Below are positions 38,332-46,891 of a stretch of 64,000 nt of DNA, piece by piece. Origin of the DNA: Faecalicatena contorta (GTDB lineage: Bacteria; Bacillota; Clostridia; Lachnospirales; Lachnospiraceae); NCBI RefSeq assembly GCF_003149105.1, contig NZ_QGDS01000004.1, positions 308,707 to 372,706 on the forward strand, written 5' to 3'. The notes under the pieces were generated by a model. It was not told where the DNA came from, did not search any database, and saw only the letters and a list, made by a program, of their open reading frames with translations. Numbering within the stretch: the first letter of the stretch is position 1; every line of letters begins with the position of its first letter. The translations under genes and the position numbers were made by a program.

Positions 38332-40551
38332 ATGGTTACTATTAAAGAAGTGGCAAAACTAGCAGGAGTATCACATGGCACGGTATCCAATGTTATAAAT
38401 GGAGCCACCAACGTGAGCGTGAATAAGATTCAAAGGGTGAAAGCAGCCATGGAAGAACTGGGATATAAACCAAATTCCATGGCTAGGAATCTGAAAATGG
38501 AGCACACAAAAGAAATCAGTATGATTATGCCCAACAGCAGAAATAAAGAGTATATGGAGATTTTTGAGTATCTGAACCGCTGTGCCACCCAGGCAGGATA
38601 TTTTGTGAATCTCAGGGTTACAAATGAAGTTCCCACAGAGGAACGGCGTCTTTTGAACGAAGCCTTAATGCGCAATGTAGAAGGGGTGGTGCTGATTACC
38701 TGCCAGCCTGAAAACGAAACATTTTTTGATCAAATTATACAAAACGGTCTCAAAATTGTATTTGTACATCACGAGGCGTCCGGTGGTAAATATAACTTTG
38801 CCGGATTCGATACAAAAAACGTGATTTATGAAAGGATTACCGAACTGGTAAACGAAGGAATTTCCAGGATTGCCGTGATTACCGGACCTAAGGAGTATAC
38901 ATTTGAAGCTGACATCTTAAACAACTTTTTCGTTGCACTATGTGAACTTGGAATTCCTGTAGAGCCTAGTTATGTAGAATCCAGTAACTTTGAGGTCGGC
39001 GGTGTCTTTCGCTCTGCAATGCGCATTCTGCATCTGGACAAAGCACCGGAAGCAATTTTACTGTCAAATGTGGGCATGTACAGCAGTGTAAAAAAAGCAA
39101 TGGACCTTATCTGTGCAGACGGAGAAAAGAAACCCAAAATTATAGTATTACAACCATATGACTGGACAAGTTATATCGAGGGAAGCTCCATCACCCTGCC
39201 CTTTTACCGGCTGGCAGATGCTGCCTTTTCCATGGTAATGAATCTGATAGAAAACTCCGAAACCGTAGTAAGAAGACAGATTATCAAAGTGGAAAGTGAT
39301 AAATTCAAGCATACCCATGAAATCAAAGGTAAGAAAGATGGGACACTTAGAATATTACTAAACGAATCACCAAGCAGTAACGCAGTCAAACTACTGCTTC
39401 CGGATTTTGAGAAAAAAACAGGGATTCATGTAATTATTGAAACAAAACCTTACGTTGAATTGTTCGATGAAATATGGAAAAACAGAAAAACAGACGCATA
39501 CGATATATACAGTATTGACCTTCCATGGTTGCGGGATTTGGTTGGCTTGGGGATACTAAGAAACCTAAACAATCTATACGAAGATTCCAGAGAATACTTT
39601 GCCTGCTATACGGAGGACGTGCTGGCCAAATCCGCGAAAGTAGATGATTCTTATTACGGAGTACCTTATAGTCTTACAGTGCAGCTTTTGTTCTACAGAA
39701 AGGATTTATTTGCAAAGCTGGAAAATCAAAGACTGTATTACGAGTGGTATAAGGAAAATCTGAAAGTGCCCTCCACATGGGAAGAGTTTAATAAAGTTGC
39801 AAAATTATTTACGCGAAAATATAATCCGATTTCAGACACAGAGTATGGAGTTACATTGGGAGGCAAAAAGCACTCAGGTGCTGTAAATGAATATCTGGCC
39901 CGAATGTTCGAATTCGGGGGAAACGTGTTTAAGGATAAGAAAGTAGCCATTGCACAAAAGGAAGCAGTGAATGCACTGAAAAACTATCTGGAAAGTTACA
40001 ATTATGCCAATCCCAAAGCCAAAGACTGGTGGTGGGACGAGCAGGTAAAGGAGTACTGTGCAGGAAATGCAGCAATGATGGTGATGTATACAGAGCATGT
40101 CTCCCCGCTGGAGGACCGAAAGTTCTCAAAAGTAGTGGGGAAAACAAATGCAGCCGTTCTGCCCGGAAAATACTCTGTTTTAGGCGGATGGTCACTTGGA
40201 ATTAACGGGCTTAGTAAAAATGCAGAGGAAGCATATGAATTTGTAAAATGGCTGTCATCTTATGAATTGCTGGGACCTAACGCGGTGCTGGGACGTGTAT
40301 TGCCAGGGAACAGAGAAGATTATAAGGCAATGATTATGAATGTATATTCCTGGTATGATACGGCGTGGGAAGGATATGCACATACGAAACCAAGAGCGGT
40401 TCCACGCATCGGGGGAAAGATGCCGATGACAGAGGTTCAGATGGAAGAGATTGTGGGAAATGCAGTTCATGATGTTGTAATTGGCGAATGTACCGTGAAC
40501 CAGGCACTGGAGCGTGCTAAATTTGAATTAAATGAATTCTTAGATAAATAA
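38332..40551 (+). CDS. LacI-type regulator fused to extracellular-type solute-binding domain
   Basis: A 739-residue fusion from ATG 38332 (GGAG 5 bases upstream). Residues 1-60 are a LacI helix-turn-helix and hinge (TIKEVAKLAGVSHGTVSNVIN). Residues 60-335 are a LacI effector domain (ISMIMPNSRNKEYMEIFEY, FAGFDTKNV). Residues 340-739 resemble a family-1 sugar-binding lipoprotein (SBP_bac_1: TLRILLNESPSSNAVKLLL, YDIYSIDLPWLRDLVGLGIL, YYGVPYSLTVQLLFYRKDLF, GGWSLGINGLSKNAEEAYEFVKWLS) without signal peptide or lipobox. So two potential ligand pockets sit on one cytoplasmic repressor. Four copies of a matching operator flank the gene and its neighbours, and it sits between the divergent arms of the catabolic island. 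Confidence 0.9.
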   Translation: MVTIKEVAKLAGVSHGTVSNVINGATNVSVNKIQRVKAAMEELGYKPNSMARNLKMEHTKEISMIMPNSRNKEYMEIFEYLNRCATQAGYFVNLRVTNEVPTEERRLLNEALMRNVEGVVLITCQPENETFFDQIIQNGLKIVFVHHEASGGKYNFAGFDTKNVIYERITELVNEGISRIAVITGPKEYTFEADILNNFFVALCELGIPVEPSYVESSNFEVGGVFRSAMRILHLDKAPEAILLSNVGMYSSVKKAMDLICADGEKKPKIIVLQPYDWTSYIEGSSITLPFYRLADAAFSMVMNLIENSETVVRRQIIKVESDKFKHTHEIKGKKDGTLRILLNESPSSNAVKLLLPDFEKKTGIHVIIETKPYVELFDEIWKNRKTDAYDIYSIDLPWLRDLVGLGILRNLNNLYEDSREYFACYTEDVLAKSAKVDDSYYGVPYSLTVQLLFYRKDLFAKLENQRLYYEWYKENLKVPSTWEEFNKVAKLFTRKYNPISDTEYGVTLGGKKHSGAVNEYLARMFEFGGNVFKDKKVAIAQKEAVNALKNYLESYNYANPKAKDWWWDEQVKEYCAGNAAMMVMYTEHVSPLEDRKFSKVVGKTNAAVLPGKYSVLGGWSLGINGLSKNAEEAYEFVKWLSSYELLGPNAVLGRVLPGNREDYKAMIMNVYSWYDTAWEGYAHTKPRAVPRIGGKMPMTEVQMEEIVGNAVHDVVIGECTVNQALERAKFELNEFLDK

Positions 40552-40554
40552 AGG

Positions 40555-40607
40555 GCCTAAAAAATATAGCTGTGCAGCATTTGACTGTACGGCTATATTT
40601 TTTGGGC
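40555..40607. terminator. Terminator after LacI-SBP gene
   Basis: GCC-TAAAAAATATAGC pairs with GCTATATTTTTTGGGC; the A and T runs inside the arms give U-rich tails on either strand. Confidence 0.8.
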
Positions 40608-40663
40608 ATTTAGCATAAAAACTTTAAGAATAAATAGTGAAATTGTCAAAAATGTCAAAACTA

Positions 40664-40693
40664 ATTGACACGTTCCAATTTTTAATGTAATCT
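40664..40693 (+). promoter_or_regulatory. Promoter of right arm with operator O3
   Basis: TTGACA (40665-40670), 17-base spacer, TAATCT (40688-40693). The operator ATTGACACGTTCCAAT (40664-40679) matches O1 at 14 of 16 positions and overlaps the -35 box and spacer, so bound repressor would block polymerase. Confidence 0.8.
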
Positions 40694-40822
40694 AATAATT
40701 ATAAAAGGTGCAAGAAAACAAAATAAGTATTAAGGGGGATAACATGCGATACAATGCGTAAAAAAAGAATTTTAGGAATATTTTTCCAAAAAATTAACTG
40801 AACGAAAAAACATTTTCCAATG

Positions 40823-40838
40823 ATTGAAACGTTAAAAT
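40823..40838 (+). promoter_or_regulatory. Operator O4 before right-arm first gene
   Basis: ATTGAAACGTTAAAAT matches O1 at 13 of 16 positions and ends 19 bases before ATG 40858. With O3 it may form a loop over the 5' leader. Confidence 0.65.
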
Positions 40839-40857
40839 ATCAAAAAGGAGAAATGCA

Positions 40858-42105
40858 ATGCAGGAAAATTACAAAGAGATACTGTTGTCACCAATTAAAA
40901 TTGGGACAAGGGTCTGCCAAAACCGTTTTTGGGTTCAGGCAATGGAATGTACAGATGCCGATGAGGAAGGGAATCCCACAGACTGGACAATTGAAAGATA
41001 TGAGAATTTGTTCAGAGGAGGACATGGAGTAGTAACATTAGAGGCCCTTACCGTTACGGACAAAAGCCGTTCAAGATTAGCGCAGCTTTCTATTATGCCA
41101 AGAAATGCCGAAAAGCTTAAAAAGTTTATTCAGGGACTGAAGGCAGTGAATCCCAAGGTACTTATCGTTTTACAATTAACTCACTCAGGGGAACTGAGTA
41201 ACCCCGCATTCTCAAAAAGAGTCACAGTAAAGCCGCTGCCAGGATTTGGAGGCGAGCTGCTTCAGGAGGAGGATGTAGAAGAAATCCTCCAGGAATTTGT
41301 GACCGCTTCACGAATTGCTTACGAGGCGGGAGCAGACGGAGTAGACTTAAAGCTCTGCCACGGTTATCTGGGAAGTCAGATATTAAGACCGTACAATGAC
41401 CGGAAATGGAAATACGGAGGTCCCTGGGAAAACAGAAGACAGTTTGCATTTGATTTATTTGAACGCGTAAGAGCAGAGGTCAATGATGAAAACTTTCTGT
41501 TAGGGACTAAGATTTCTATGTGGGAAGGATTTCCCGGAGGCTTTGGAACAGAAGGGCCGGATTCTCCAATCATAGATTTGACGGAACCATTAGATCTGAT
41601 TAAGGGCCTGGAAGAAAGAGGCGCTAATTATTTTGTACAGTCAGGCGGAAGCCCTTCCATTACAACATCTATCACACAGGCAGAAAAAAAGGCTCCATAC
41701 TTTGCTTTTCTTCATAATACATGGGCAAAGGAAATGAAAAAAGTACTGAAACCGGAAACTGTAGTAATTGGATCAAACTATTCCGTGTTCAGAGATGGAA
41801 AGAATGGAATTCTGGCAGTAGAGAAAGAAAATAACTCAATGTTCCACTATGGCGCCAAATTCATCGCTGAAGGAAAAGTGGACATGGTAGCTGTAGGAAG
41901 ACAGTCTTTTGCAGATCCACTGCTGCCAAAGAAATTAGAAGAGGGAAAAGAAAAAGATATTAAATGGTGTACCATCTGCGATAACTGTCTGGAGCTTTTG
42001 ATCCGTCAAAAACCAATTGGATGCTGCACATTTAACAAACGGTACACAGAAATTCTGGTAAATACAAGAAAAGAATGTGGTCCGTTAAAAGTAAAACATA
42101 CTTAG
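40858..42105 (+). CDS. NADH:flavin oxidoreductase, old yellow enzyme family
   Basis: FMN-dependent ene-reductase-type TIM barrel of 415 residues. Motifs: NRFWVQAMECTDAD at the start, the flavin/substrate strand IVLQLTHSGELS, then EAGADGVDLKLCHGYLGSQILRPYNDRKWKYGG with the His and the RxN-type Tyr region, and VGRQSFADPLLPKK for phosphate binding. The C-terminal CTICDNCLELL plus PIGCCTFN supply Cys residues of the kind that hold a 4Fe-4S cluster in the larger members, although the second FAD/NAD domain is absent. It could reduce an activated C=C bond in an unsaturated sugar derivative. First gene of the right arm; AAGGAG lies 7 bases before ATG 40858. Confidence 0.87.
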   Translation: MQENYKEILLSPIKIGTRVCQNRFWVQAMECTDADEEGNPTDWTIERYENLFRGGHGVVTLEALTVTDKSRSRLAQLSIMPRNAEKLKKFIQGLKAVNPKVLIVLQLTHSGELSNPAFSKRVTVKPLPGFGGELLQEEDVEEILQEFVTASRIAYEAGADGVDLKLCHGYLGSQILRPYNDRKWKYGGPWENRRQFAFDLFERVRAEVNDENFLLGTKISMWEGFPGGFGTEGPDSPIIDLTEPLDLIKGLEERGANYFVQSGGSPSITTSITQAEKKAPYFAFLHNTWAKEMKKVLKPETVVIGSNYSVFRDGKNGILAVEKENNSMFHYGAKFIAEGKVDMVAVGRQSFADPLLPKKLEEGKEKDIKWCTICDNCLELLIRQKPIGCCTFNKRYTEILVNTRKECGPLKVKHT

Positions 42106-42162
42106 AATCACACATGGCAACAATCAGAATAGAAACAATAATCTTAAGGAGGAAATTTTAAT

Positions 42163-43149
42163 ATGAAATTAGGATTCTTTGCAGCTAACTATGCACATCT
42201 TCCATTAGAAGAAGTTCTAAAAATTGCAAGTACAAATGGATATGAAATGCTGGAGATACCCGCATATATTGGGAACGGACAAATGGACTGTGATGAGATT
42301 TTACAGGGAAATAATGCCAGGGAACTAAAAGAGATGGTCCACTCTTACGATATGGAAATTTCAGCATTGTCTAACCATGCAGATTCTTTATTGATTCTGG
42401 GACCACACACAGAAGATACAGATGCCTTGTTTAAAGGAACAAAAGAAGAGAAAATCAAGTACGGAACAAACAGTCTTCTTAAAACCGCACAGGCTGCCAA
42501 CGCATTAGAAGTCCCTGTTGTAAATGGATTTACCGGGGTTACAAACTGGGGCAGATATTTTCCATTCCCATGTGCAAATGGCTGGAAACAAATGGAGGAA
42601 GAGTTTGCAGAGTTATTTGTTCCGATTCTGGATAAGTTCAAAGAATATGGCGTGAAGTTTGCGGTAGAGCCACACCCGAACAATATGATTTATGATATTC
42701 ATACTGCAAAAAGAGCACTGGAACTGGTAGACAATCACCCATGCCTTGGGTTCAATCTTGACCCTGCTAATCTGATGGCAACCGGAGGCGTTATGGTAGA
42801 AAATTTTATTGATGAACTGGGAGAAAGAATTTTCCATGTGCATGCAAAAGATGCGGAAGTCGTGGCGCATAATGTGCAGAGGGGCGGAATTTTAATGCAA
42901 GGTGACTGGCAGAGACTGGACCGCTCGTTCCGTTTCCGTATTCCCGGATGGGGAAATGTGAACTGGAAGAGAGTCATCACAGAATTGGCAATGGTAGGAT
43001 ACGACTACGTGCTGAGTTATGAACACGAAGATGTGACGATGAGCGTAGGCGACGGGGTTGAAAAAGTGGCACCGTTCCTGAAACCATTACTGATCAGAGC
43101 TCCATATGAGGGAAGAAAAGATAAGATTTTTAACAACCCGATGGCATAG
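42163..43149 (+). CDS. Sugar phosphate isomerase/epimerase family TIM barrel
   Basis: Xylose-isomerase-like TIM barrel (AP_endonuc_2 family), 328 residues. Metal-ligand positions are visible: Glu in FAVEPHPNNM, Asp in LGFNLDPANLMATGG, His in FHVHAKDAE and Glu in LSYEHEDVTM. This family contains isomerases, epimerases and dehydratases of sugars and inositols. It follows the old-yellow-enzyme gene by 57 bases and precedes the zinc dehydrogenase by 15 bases, within the right-arm operon. The real substrate is unknown. Confidence 0.86.
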   Translation: MKLGFFAANYAHLPLEEVLKIASTNGYEMLEIPAYIGNGQMDCDEILQGNNARELKEMVHSYDMEISALSNHADSLLILGPHTEDTDALFKGTKEEKIKYGTNSLLKTAQAANALEVPVVNGFTGVTNWGRYFPFPCANGWKQMEEEFAELFVPILDKFKEYGVKFAVEPHPNNMIYDIHTAKRALELVDNHPCLGFNLDPANLMATGGVMVENFIDELGERIFHVHAKDAEVVAHNVQRGGILMQGDWQRLDRSFRFRIPGWGNVNWKRVITELAMVGYDYVLSYEHEDVTMSVGDGVEKVAPFLKPLLIRAPYEGRKDKIFNNPMA

Positions 43150-43164
43150 GCAGAGGAAAATAAT

Positions 43165-44244
43165 ATGAACAAAAAAATGAAAGCACAAGTGGTAAAAACA
43201 CCTTACGAAATGGAATATATGGACGTTCCCGTACCCCAGATCAGCGATGATGAGGTATTAATCAAAGTGAAAGTATGCGGAATCTGCGGCTCGGATACAA
43301 GTATTTATACCGGGAAATATGCAGCCGATAAACTGCCGCTGATTACTGGACATGAGTTTGTCGGAGAGATTGCAGAAATCGGCAGGAATTCCGAAGGCCT
43401 TCAGATTGGAGACAGAGTCGCCGTTGATATCTGCCTGACATGCGGACACTGCTATTTCTGCCGCCATAATGACGGGCTGCTTTGTGAAACATTCAGGCAG
43501 CTTGGTATTCACACTGACGGGGGATTCGCCGAATATGTGAAAGCACCGTGGAAAAACTGCTATAAGATACCGGACAGCATGGATGATTTTACTGCAGCAT
43601 TTGTAGAGCCAATGACAGCCGTTCTCCATGCATCACAGAAAATGGAACCAGAGGTTGCATCCAGTGTTGCCGTGATCGGATGTGGACTGGGAATCCTGCA
43701 TGCGGCTGTTGCCAAGGCAAGGGGCTGCTGCCCGGTTATCGTAATTGGCAGCAGGCCGGCCAGATTAGAAATCGCAAAAGAGATGGGGGCAGATTATACC
43801 ATCAATATTCATGAGGTAGATGATCCCGTGGCAGAAGTGATGAAACTGACCGGGGGAATCGGAGTTGATCATGTAGTAGAATCCGTGGGCACTCCAGGCA
43901 CATATGAGCAGGCATTTAAAATGTTAAGACGCGGAGGAAAGCTGACTGCATTCGGAATCTGTGCAGAAGATGCGGCGGCCAGTATTGAACCATATCAGTT
44001 TGTTCTGGGCGAGAAAAAGGTTTCGGGTTCTTGTGCAGGAATCGGTAACAATTGGGCTCAGGCAATCAAACTGCTCCAATATGAGATAATAAAACCACAG
44101 AAAATGTTCTCGATGGCCGTGCCGCTGTCGGAACTACAGGATGCACTGGCGGAATTAAAGACAAATAAAGACTTGGTAAAGGTATTTGTTTGTCCGGAAC
44201 TTACAGAACGGAAATATTTTGTTCAGCAGAAAGAGGAGAAATAG
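43165..44244 (+). CDS. Zinc-dependent medium-chain alcohol dehydrogenase (sorbitol dehydrogenase-like)
   Basis: NAD(P)-dependent dehydrogenase of 359 residues in the MDR family. The catalytic zinc site begins with KVCGICGSDTSIY and GHEFVGEI; the structural zinc lobe is CLTCGHCYFCRHNDGLLC; the Rossmann motif is VAVIGCGLGILHAAVAK. Such enzymes oxidise polyols or secondary alcohols of sugars. It has a long C-terminal tail (FVCPELTERKYFVQQKEEK). Its stop is 1 base before the start of the substrate-binding-protein gene, showing tight coupling with the importer. Confidence 0.9.
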   Translation: MNKKMKAQVVKTPYEMEYMDVPVPQISDDEVLIKVKVCGICGSDTSIYTGKYAADKLPLITGHEFVGEIAEIGRNSEGLQIGDRVAVDICLTCGHCYFCRHNDGLLCETFRQLGIHTDGGFAEYVKAPWKNCYKIPDSMDDFTAAFVEPMTAVLHASQKMEPEVASSVAVIGCGLGILHAAVAKARGCCPVIVIGSRPARLEIAKEMGADYTINIHEVDDPVAEVMKLTGGIGVDHVVESVGTPGTYEQAFKMLRRGGKLTAFGICAEDAAASIEPYQFVLGEKKVSGSCAGIGNNWAQAIKLLQYEIIKPQKMFSMAVPLSELQDALAELKTNKDLVKVFVCPELTERKYFVQQKEEK

Positions 44245-44245
44245 G

Positions 44246-45265
44246 ATGAGGAAAACTATGAAAAAGAGAATAATATCAGTTTTATTGTGTACTGCAATGG
44301 CAGTTTTCATGGCAGCAGGATGTGGAACAGACAAATCATCAGCCGGAAAGTCAGATGAGAAAGAAAAAACAGAGGATTCCTCCAAGAAACTGCTTGGTAT
44401 TTCAGTGCCGAAAGCCTCTACCGGGTGGACAGCCGCAGCACAGTACTATGCCGAAAAATATTGTAAGGAAAATAATATCAATGCCAATATTGTTGCGGCT
44501 GAAAGCACAAATGAACAGGCAAATCAGATTGAGGAATTAATTAACATGAAATGTGATACAATTCTTCTTCTGCCCATCAATGATGAGCTGGCTACAGCAG
44601 CACAGAAAGTGATGGATGCAGGAATTACATTGGTCAATTTCGACAGGACATTGGGCAGCACGGAGCCAGATTATTATATTGGCGGAGATAATAAAGGGGT
44701 TGGAGTTGACGGAGCAAAGTACTTAAAAGAAAAACTGGGAGATTCCTACACTGTGGTAATTACAGGGATTTCCGGATGGGGAGCGATTTCAGAAGAACGT
44801 ATTCAAGGGTATAAGGAAACAATCAAAGAAATCAGCCCGGATGTGGAAATTCTTGGAGAATATTCAGCAGATAACGCTTCACAGGAAGCAGGACTTGCAT
44901 TGATGACAGATATTTTAAGCGCCAATCCAAAGGTAGATGCAGTATTTTCAGCTGATGATGAACTGGGAATCGGCCTGACACAGGCAATTCTGGAGGCAAA
45001 ACGTACAGATATCAAAGCAGTTATCGGAGGCGGCGGAGCCAAGGGCTACATGGCGAAAATGGCATCACCTGATTTTGAAAATATCTGGCTTGGAACAGCA
45101 ACATATTCCCCGAGCATGATTACCGATGCTATCAATGTTGCTTTTAAAGCAATGAACGGGGAAGAGGTGGATAAAAACACCATTATTCCTTGTGATTTGG
45201 TAGACAGAGACAACGTTGAACAGTGGAGAAAAGATAAGAATATCGATGAAAATGCTCCATATTAA
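44246..45265 (+). CDS. Sugar ABC transporter substrate-binding lipoprotein (RbsB-like)
   Basis: Periplasmic-binding-protein type 4 receptor of 339 residues from ATG 44246 (GAGGAG 7 bases upstream); the longer frame from 44186 overlaps the preceding gene. A lipoprotein signal ends in FMAAGC with the Cys at about residue 26. The body matches the ribose/galactose-binding group: LGISVPKASTGWTAAAQYYA, ININ-type TILLLPINDELATAA, DRTLGSTEPDYYIGGDNKGVG, and AVFSADDELGIGLTQAI. It captures the pathway's substrate for the adjacent RbsA/RbsC-type ATPase and permease. A strong hairpin follows the gene, perhaps to raise its message level. Confidence 0.91.
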   Translation: MRKTMKKRIISVLLCTAMAVFMAAGCGTDKSSAGKSDEKEKTEDSSKKLLGISVPKASTGWTAAAQYYAEKYCKENNINANIVAAESTNEQANQIEELINMKCDTILLLPINDELATAAQKVMDAGITLVNFDRTLGSTEPDYYIGGDNKGVGVDGAKYLKEKLGDSYTVVITGISGWGAISEERIQGYKETIKEISPDVEILGEYSADNASQEAGLALMTDILSANPKVDAVFSADDELGIGLTQAILEAKRTDIKAVIGGGGAKGYMAKMASPDFENIWLGTATYSPSMITDAINVAFKAMNGEEVDKNTIIPCDLVDRDNVEQWRKDKNIDENAPY

Positions 45266-45296
45266 GCCCTGCAGGGATAATCAGTAACTTTTTGTA

Positions 45297-45332
45297 GGGG
45301 GCTGTTCACACTCTGGAGTGTGAACAGCCCCC
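45297..45332 (+). repeat. Perfect 15-bp intercistronic hairpin after binding-protein gene
   Basis: GGGGGCTGTTCACAC (45297-45311) pairs exactly with GTGTGAACAGCCCCC (45318-45332), loop TCTGGA. No U-tract follows, so it should block 3' nucleases or attenuate rather than fully terminate before the ATPase gene at 45367. Confidence 0.75.
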
Positions 45333-45366
45333 TATTAAAAAGGGGTAATATGAATAGGAGACAAAT

Positions 45367-46875
45367 ATGGCGAAAAGTGCAATGAAAATGAGCAGCATCG
45401 TTAAAAGTTTCAATGGAGTTTGTGTGCTGAAGGACGTTTCTCTGGAAATCAGAGAAGGCGAAATTCACGCGCTTCTGGGAGAAAACGGTGCAGGAAAATC
45501 AACACTTATGAATATCCTTGGAGGAGTTTTGACAATGGATTCCGGGGAGATAGAACTTTTCGGTGAAAAAGTGAAAATCAGCAAGCCGTCGGAATCACAG
45601 GAACAGGGAATTGCGTTCATCCATCAGGAATTAAACGTAGTAAACGACTTAAAAGTATATGAAAATATGTTTTTGGGTTATGAGCTGCGTAAAAAAAGCG
45701 GCATATTAGACGTAAATGAAATGTGCAGGCTTACCCAGGAAGTATTTGAACGAATGAATGTAGATATTAACCCGAGGGCAATGGTAAGAGATCTGGAATC
45801 TTCGTACAAGCAGATTATCGAGATTGCGAAAGCACTTCTCAGAAATGCAAGACTTATTATTATGGATGAGCCCACCACATCTCTCACGCCTCCCGAGGTT
45901 GAAAATGTATTTCGCATTATGCGCACCCTGACCACGACCGGTGTCTCTATTATATTCATTTCACACAAACTGGATGAGGTTGTGGGGTTCTGCGACAGCT
46001 ATACAGTGTTGAGAAATGGTGAAAAAATAGAAAGCGGAAGGATAAAAGACGAGCAGGGCAATGTGATGTCCACCATAGAGATAGCAAGACTCATGGTTGG
46101 GCATGATGCGGTGAGCGTTGATGTTTATAAGGAACATGAAATTGGAGAGCCGATTCTGGAAGTAGAAAATCTATGTGTCGGGAAACATGTACATAATGTA
46201 TCTTTTCAATTACACCGGGGTGAGATTTTAGGATTCACAGGGCTTCTAGGAGACGGGAAAGATGAACTTGTAAGATGCCTGTTTGGAGATCTGCCCATGA
46301 CATCAGGGTGCATAAAGCTGCGTAATCAGGAGGTTCAGATTCACAGCCCCGAGAAGGCAAAAAAACTAAAAATAGGTTTTCTTCCAGCCAACAGGAAAGA
46401 AAATGCGATTATCAAAGATCTTAATATTATTGAAAATCTCACCATTTCCACATTGGATGCCTGTTGCAAAGGAGTCAGCCTGCAGCATAAAGAGGAATCA
46501 AAAACAGCCCATCTATATAAAGAACTGCTGAGAATTAAAGCAAGTAACCTGAAGAATAAGATAACGAGCCTGTCAGGCGGCAACCAGCAAAAAGTGGTTC
46601 TTTCCAAATGGATGAATTCATCCCCGGAAGTTATGATACTGTGCAATCCTACACAGGGAGTGGATGTGGGTGCAAAAAATGAAATTTACAGTGAGATTTT
46701 CGAATTGGCTAAAAAGGGGATTGCTATAATCGTTACATCGGGTGAAGCTCAGGAAATATTGAAACTGAGCGATAGAGTAAAGGTTATGTATCATGGTGTT
46801 ATTAAGGGTGAATTGAGCCGGGAAGAACTTTCAGAAGAAGCAATTATGATTTTAGCCACCGGTTCAAAAGTATGA
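45367..46875 (+). CDS. Sugar ABC transporter ATP-binding protein (RbsA/MglA-like)
   Basis: Double-ATPase subunit of a CUT2-type importer, 502 residues with two nucleotide-binding domains. Domain 1: Walker A GENGAGKST (about 35), Walker B LIIMDEPTTSLT, H-loop IFISHKLDEVV. Domain 2 (from 250): degenerate Walker A GLLGDGKDELVR, signature LSGGNQQKVVLSKWM, Walker B-like MILCNPTQGVDVG. The asymmetric second site is normal for this subfamily. It sits between the binding protein and permease genes. Confidence 0.93.
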   Translation: MAKSAMKMSSIVKSFNGVCVLKDVSLEIREGEIHALLGENGAGKSTLMNILGGVLTMDSGEIELFGEKVKISKPSESQEQGIAFIHQELNVVNDLKVYENMFLGYELRKKSGILDVNEMCRLTQEVFERMNVDINPRAMVRDLESSYKQIIEIAKALLRNARLIIMDEPTTSLTPPEVENVFRIMRTLTTTGVSIIFISHKLDEVVGFCDSYTVLRNGEKIESGRIKDEQGNVMSTIEIARLMVGHDAVSVDVYKEHEIGEPILEVENLCVGKHVHNVSFQLHRGEILGFTGLLGDGKDELVRCLFGDLPMTSGCIKLRNQEVQIHSPEKAKKLKIGFLPANRKENAIIKDLNIIENLTISTLDACCKGVSLQHKEESKTAHLYKELLRIKASNLKNKITSLSGGNQQKVVLSKWMNSSPEVMILCNPTQGVDVGAKNEIYSEIFELAKKGIAIIVTSGEAQEILKLSDRVKVMYHGVIKGELSREELSEEAIMILATGSKV

Positions 46876-46891
46876 TACGAGGAGAACGTTT

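Larger units (their letters stand above)
40552..40857. other. Regulatory region of the old-yellow-enzyme operon
   Basis: 306 bases holding the terminator of the regulator gene (40555-40607), a promoter with operator O3 (40664-40693), about 130 AT-rich bases without a recognisable feature, and operator O4 just before the first gene. Confidence 0.7.

Noticed and set aside
31107..43149. C-glycoside deglycosylation system (Dgp type)
   Set aside because: A Gfo/Idh enzyme and a TIM-barrel isomerase are present, but they are far apart in different transcripts and the second lyase subunit is not found.
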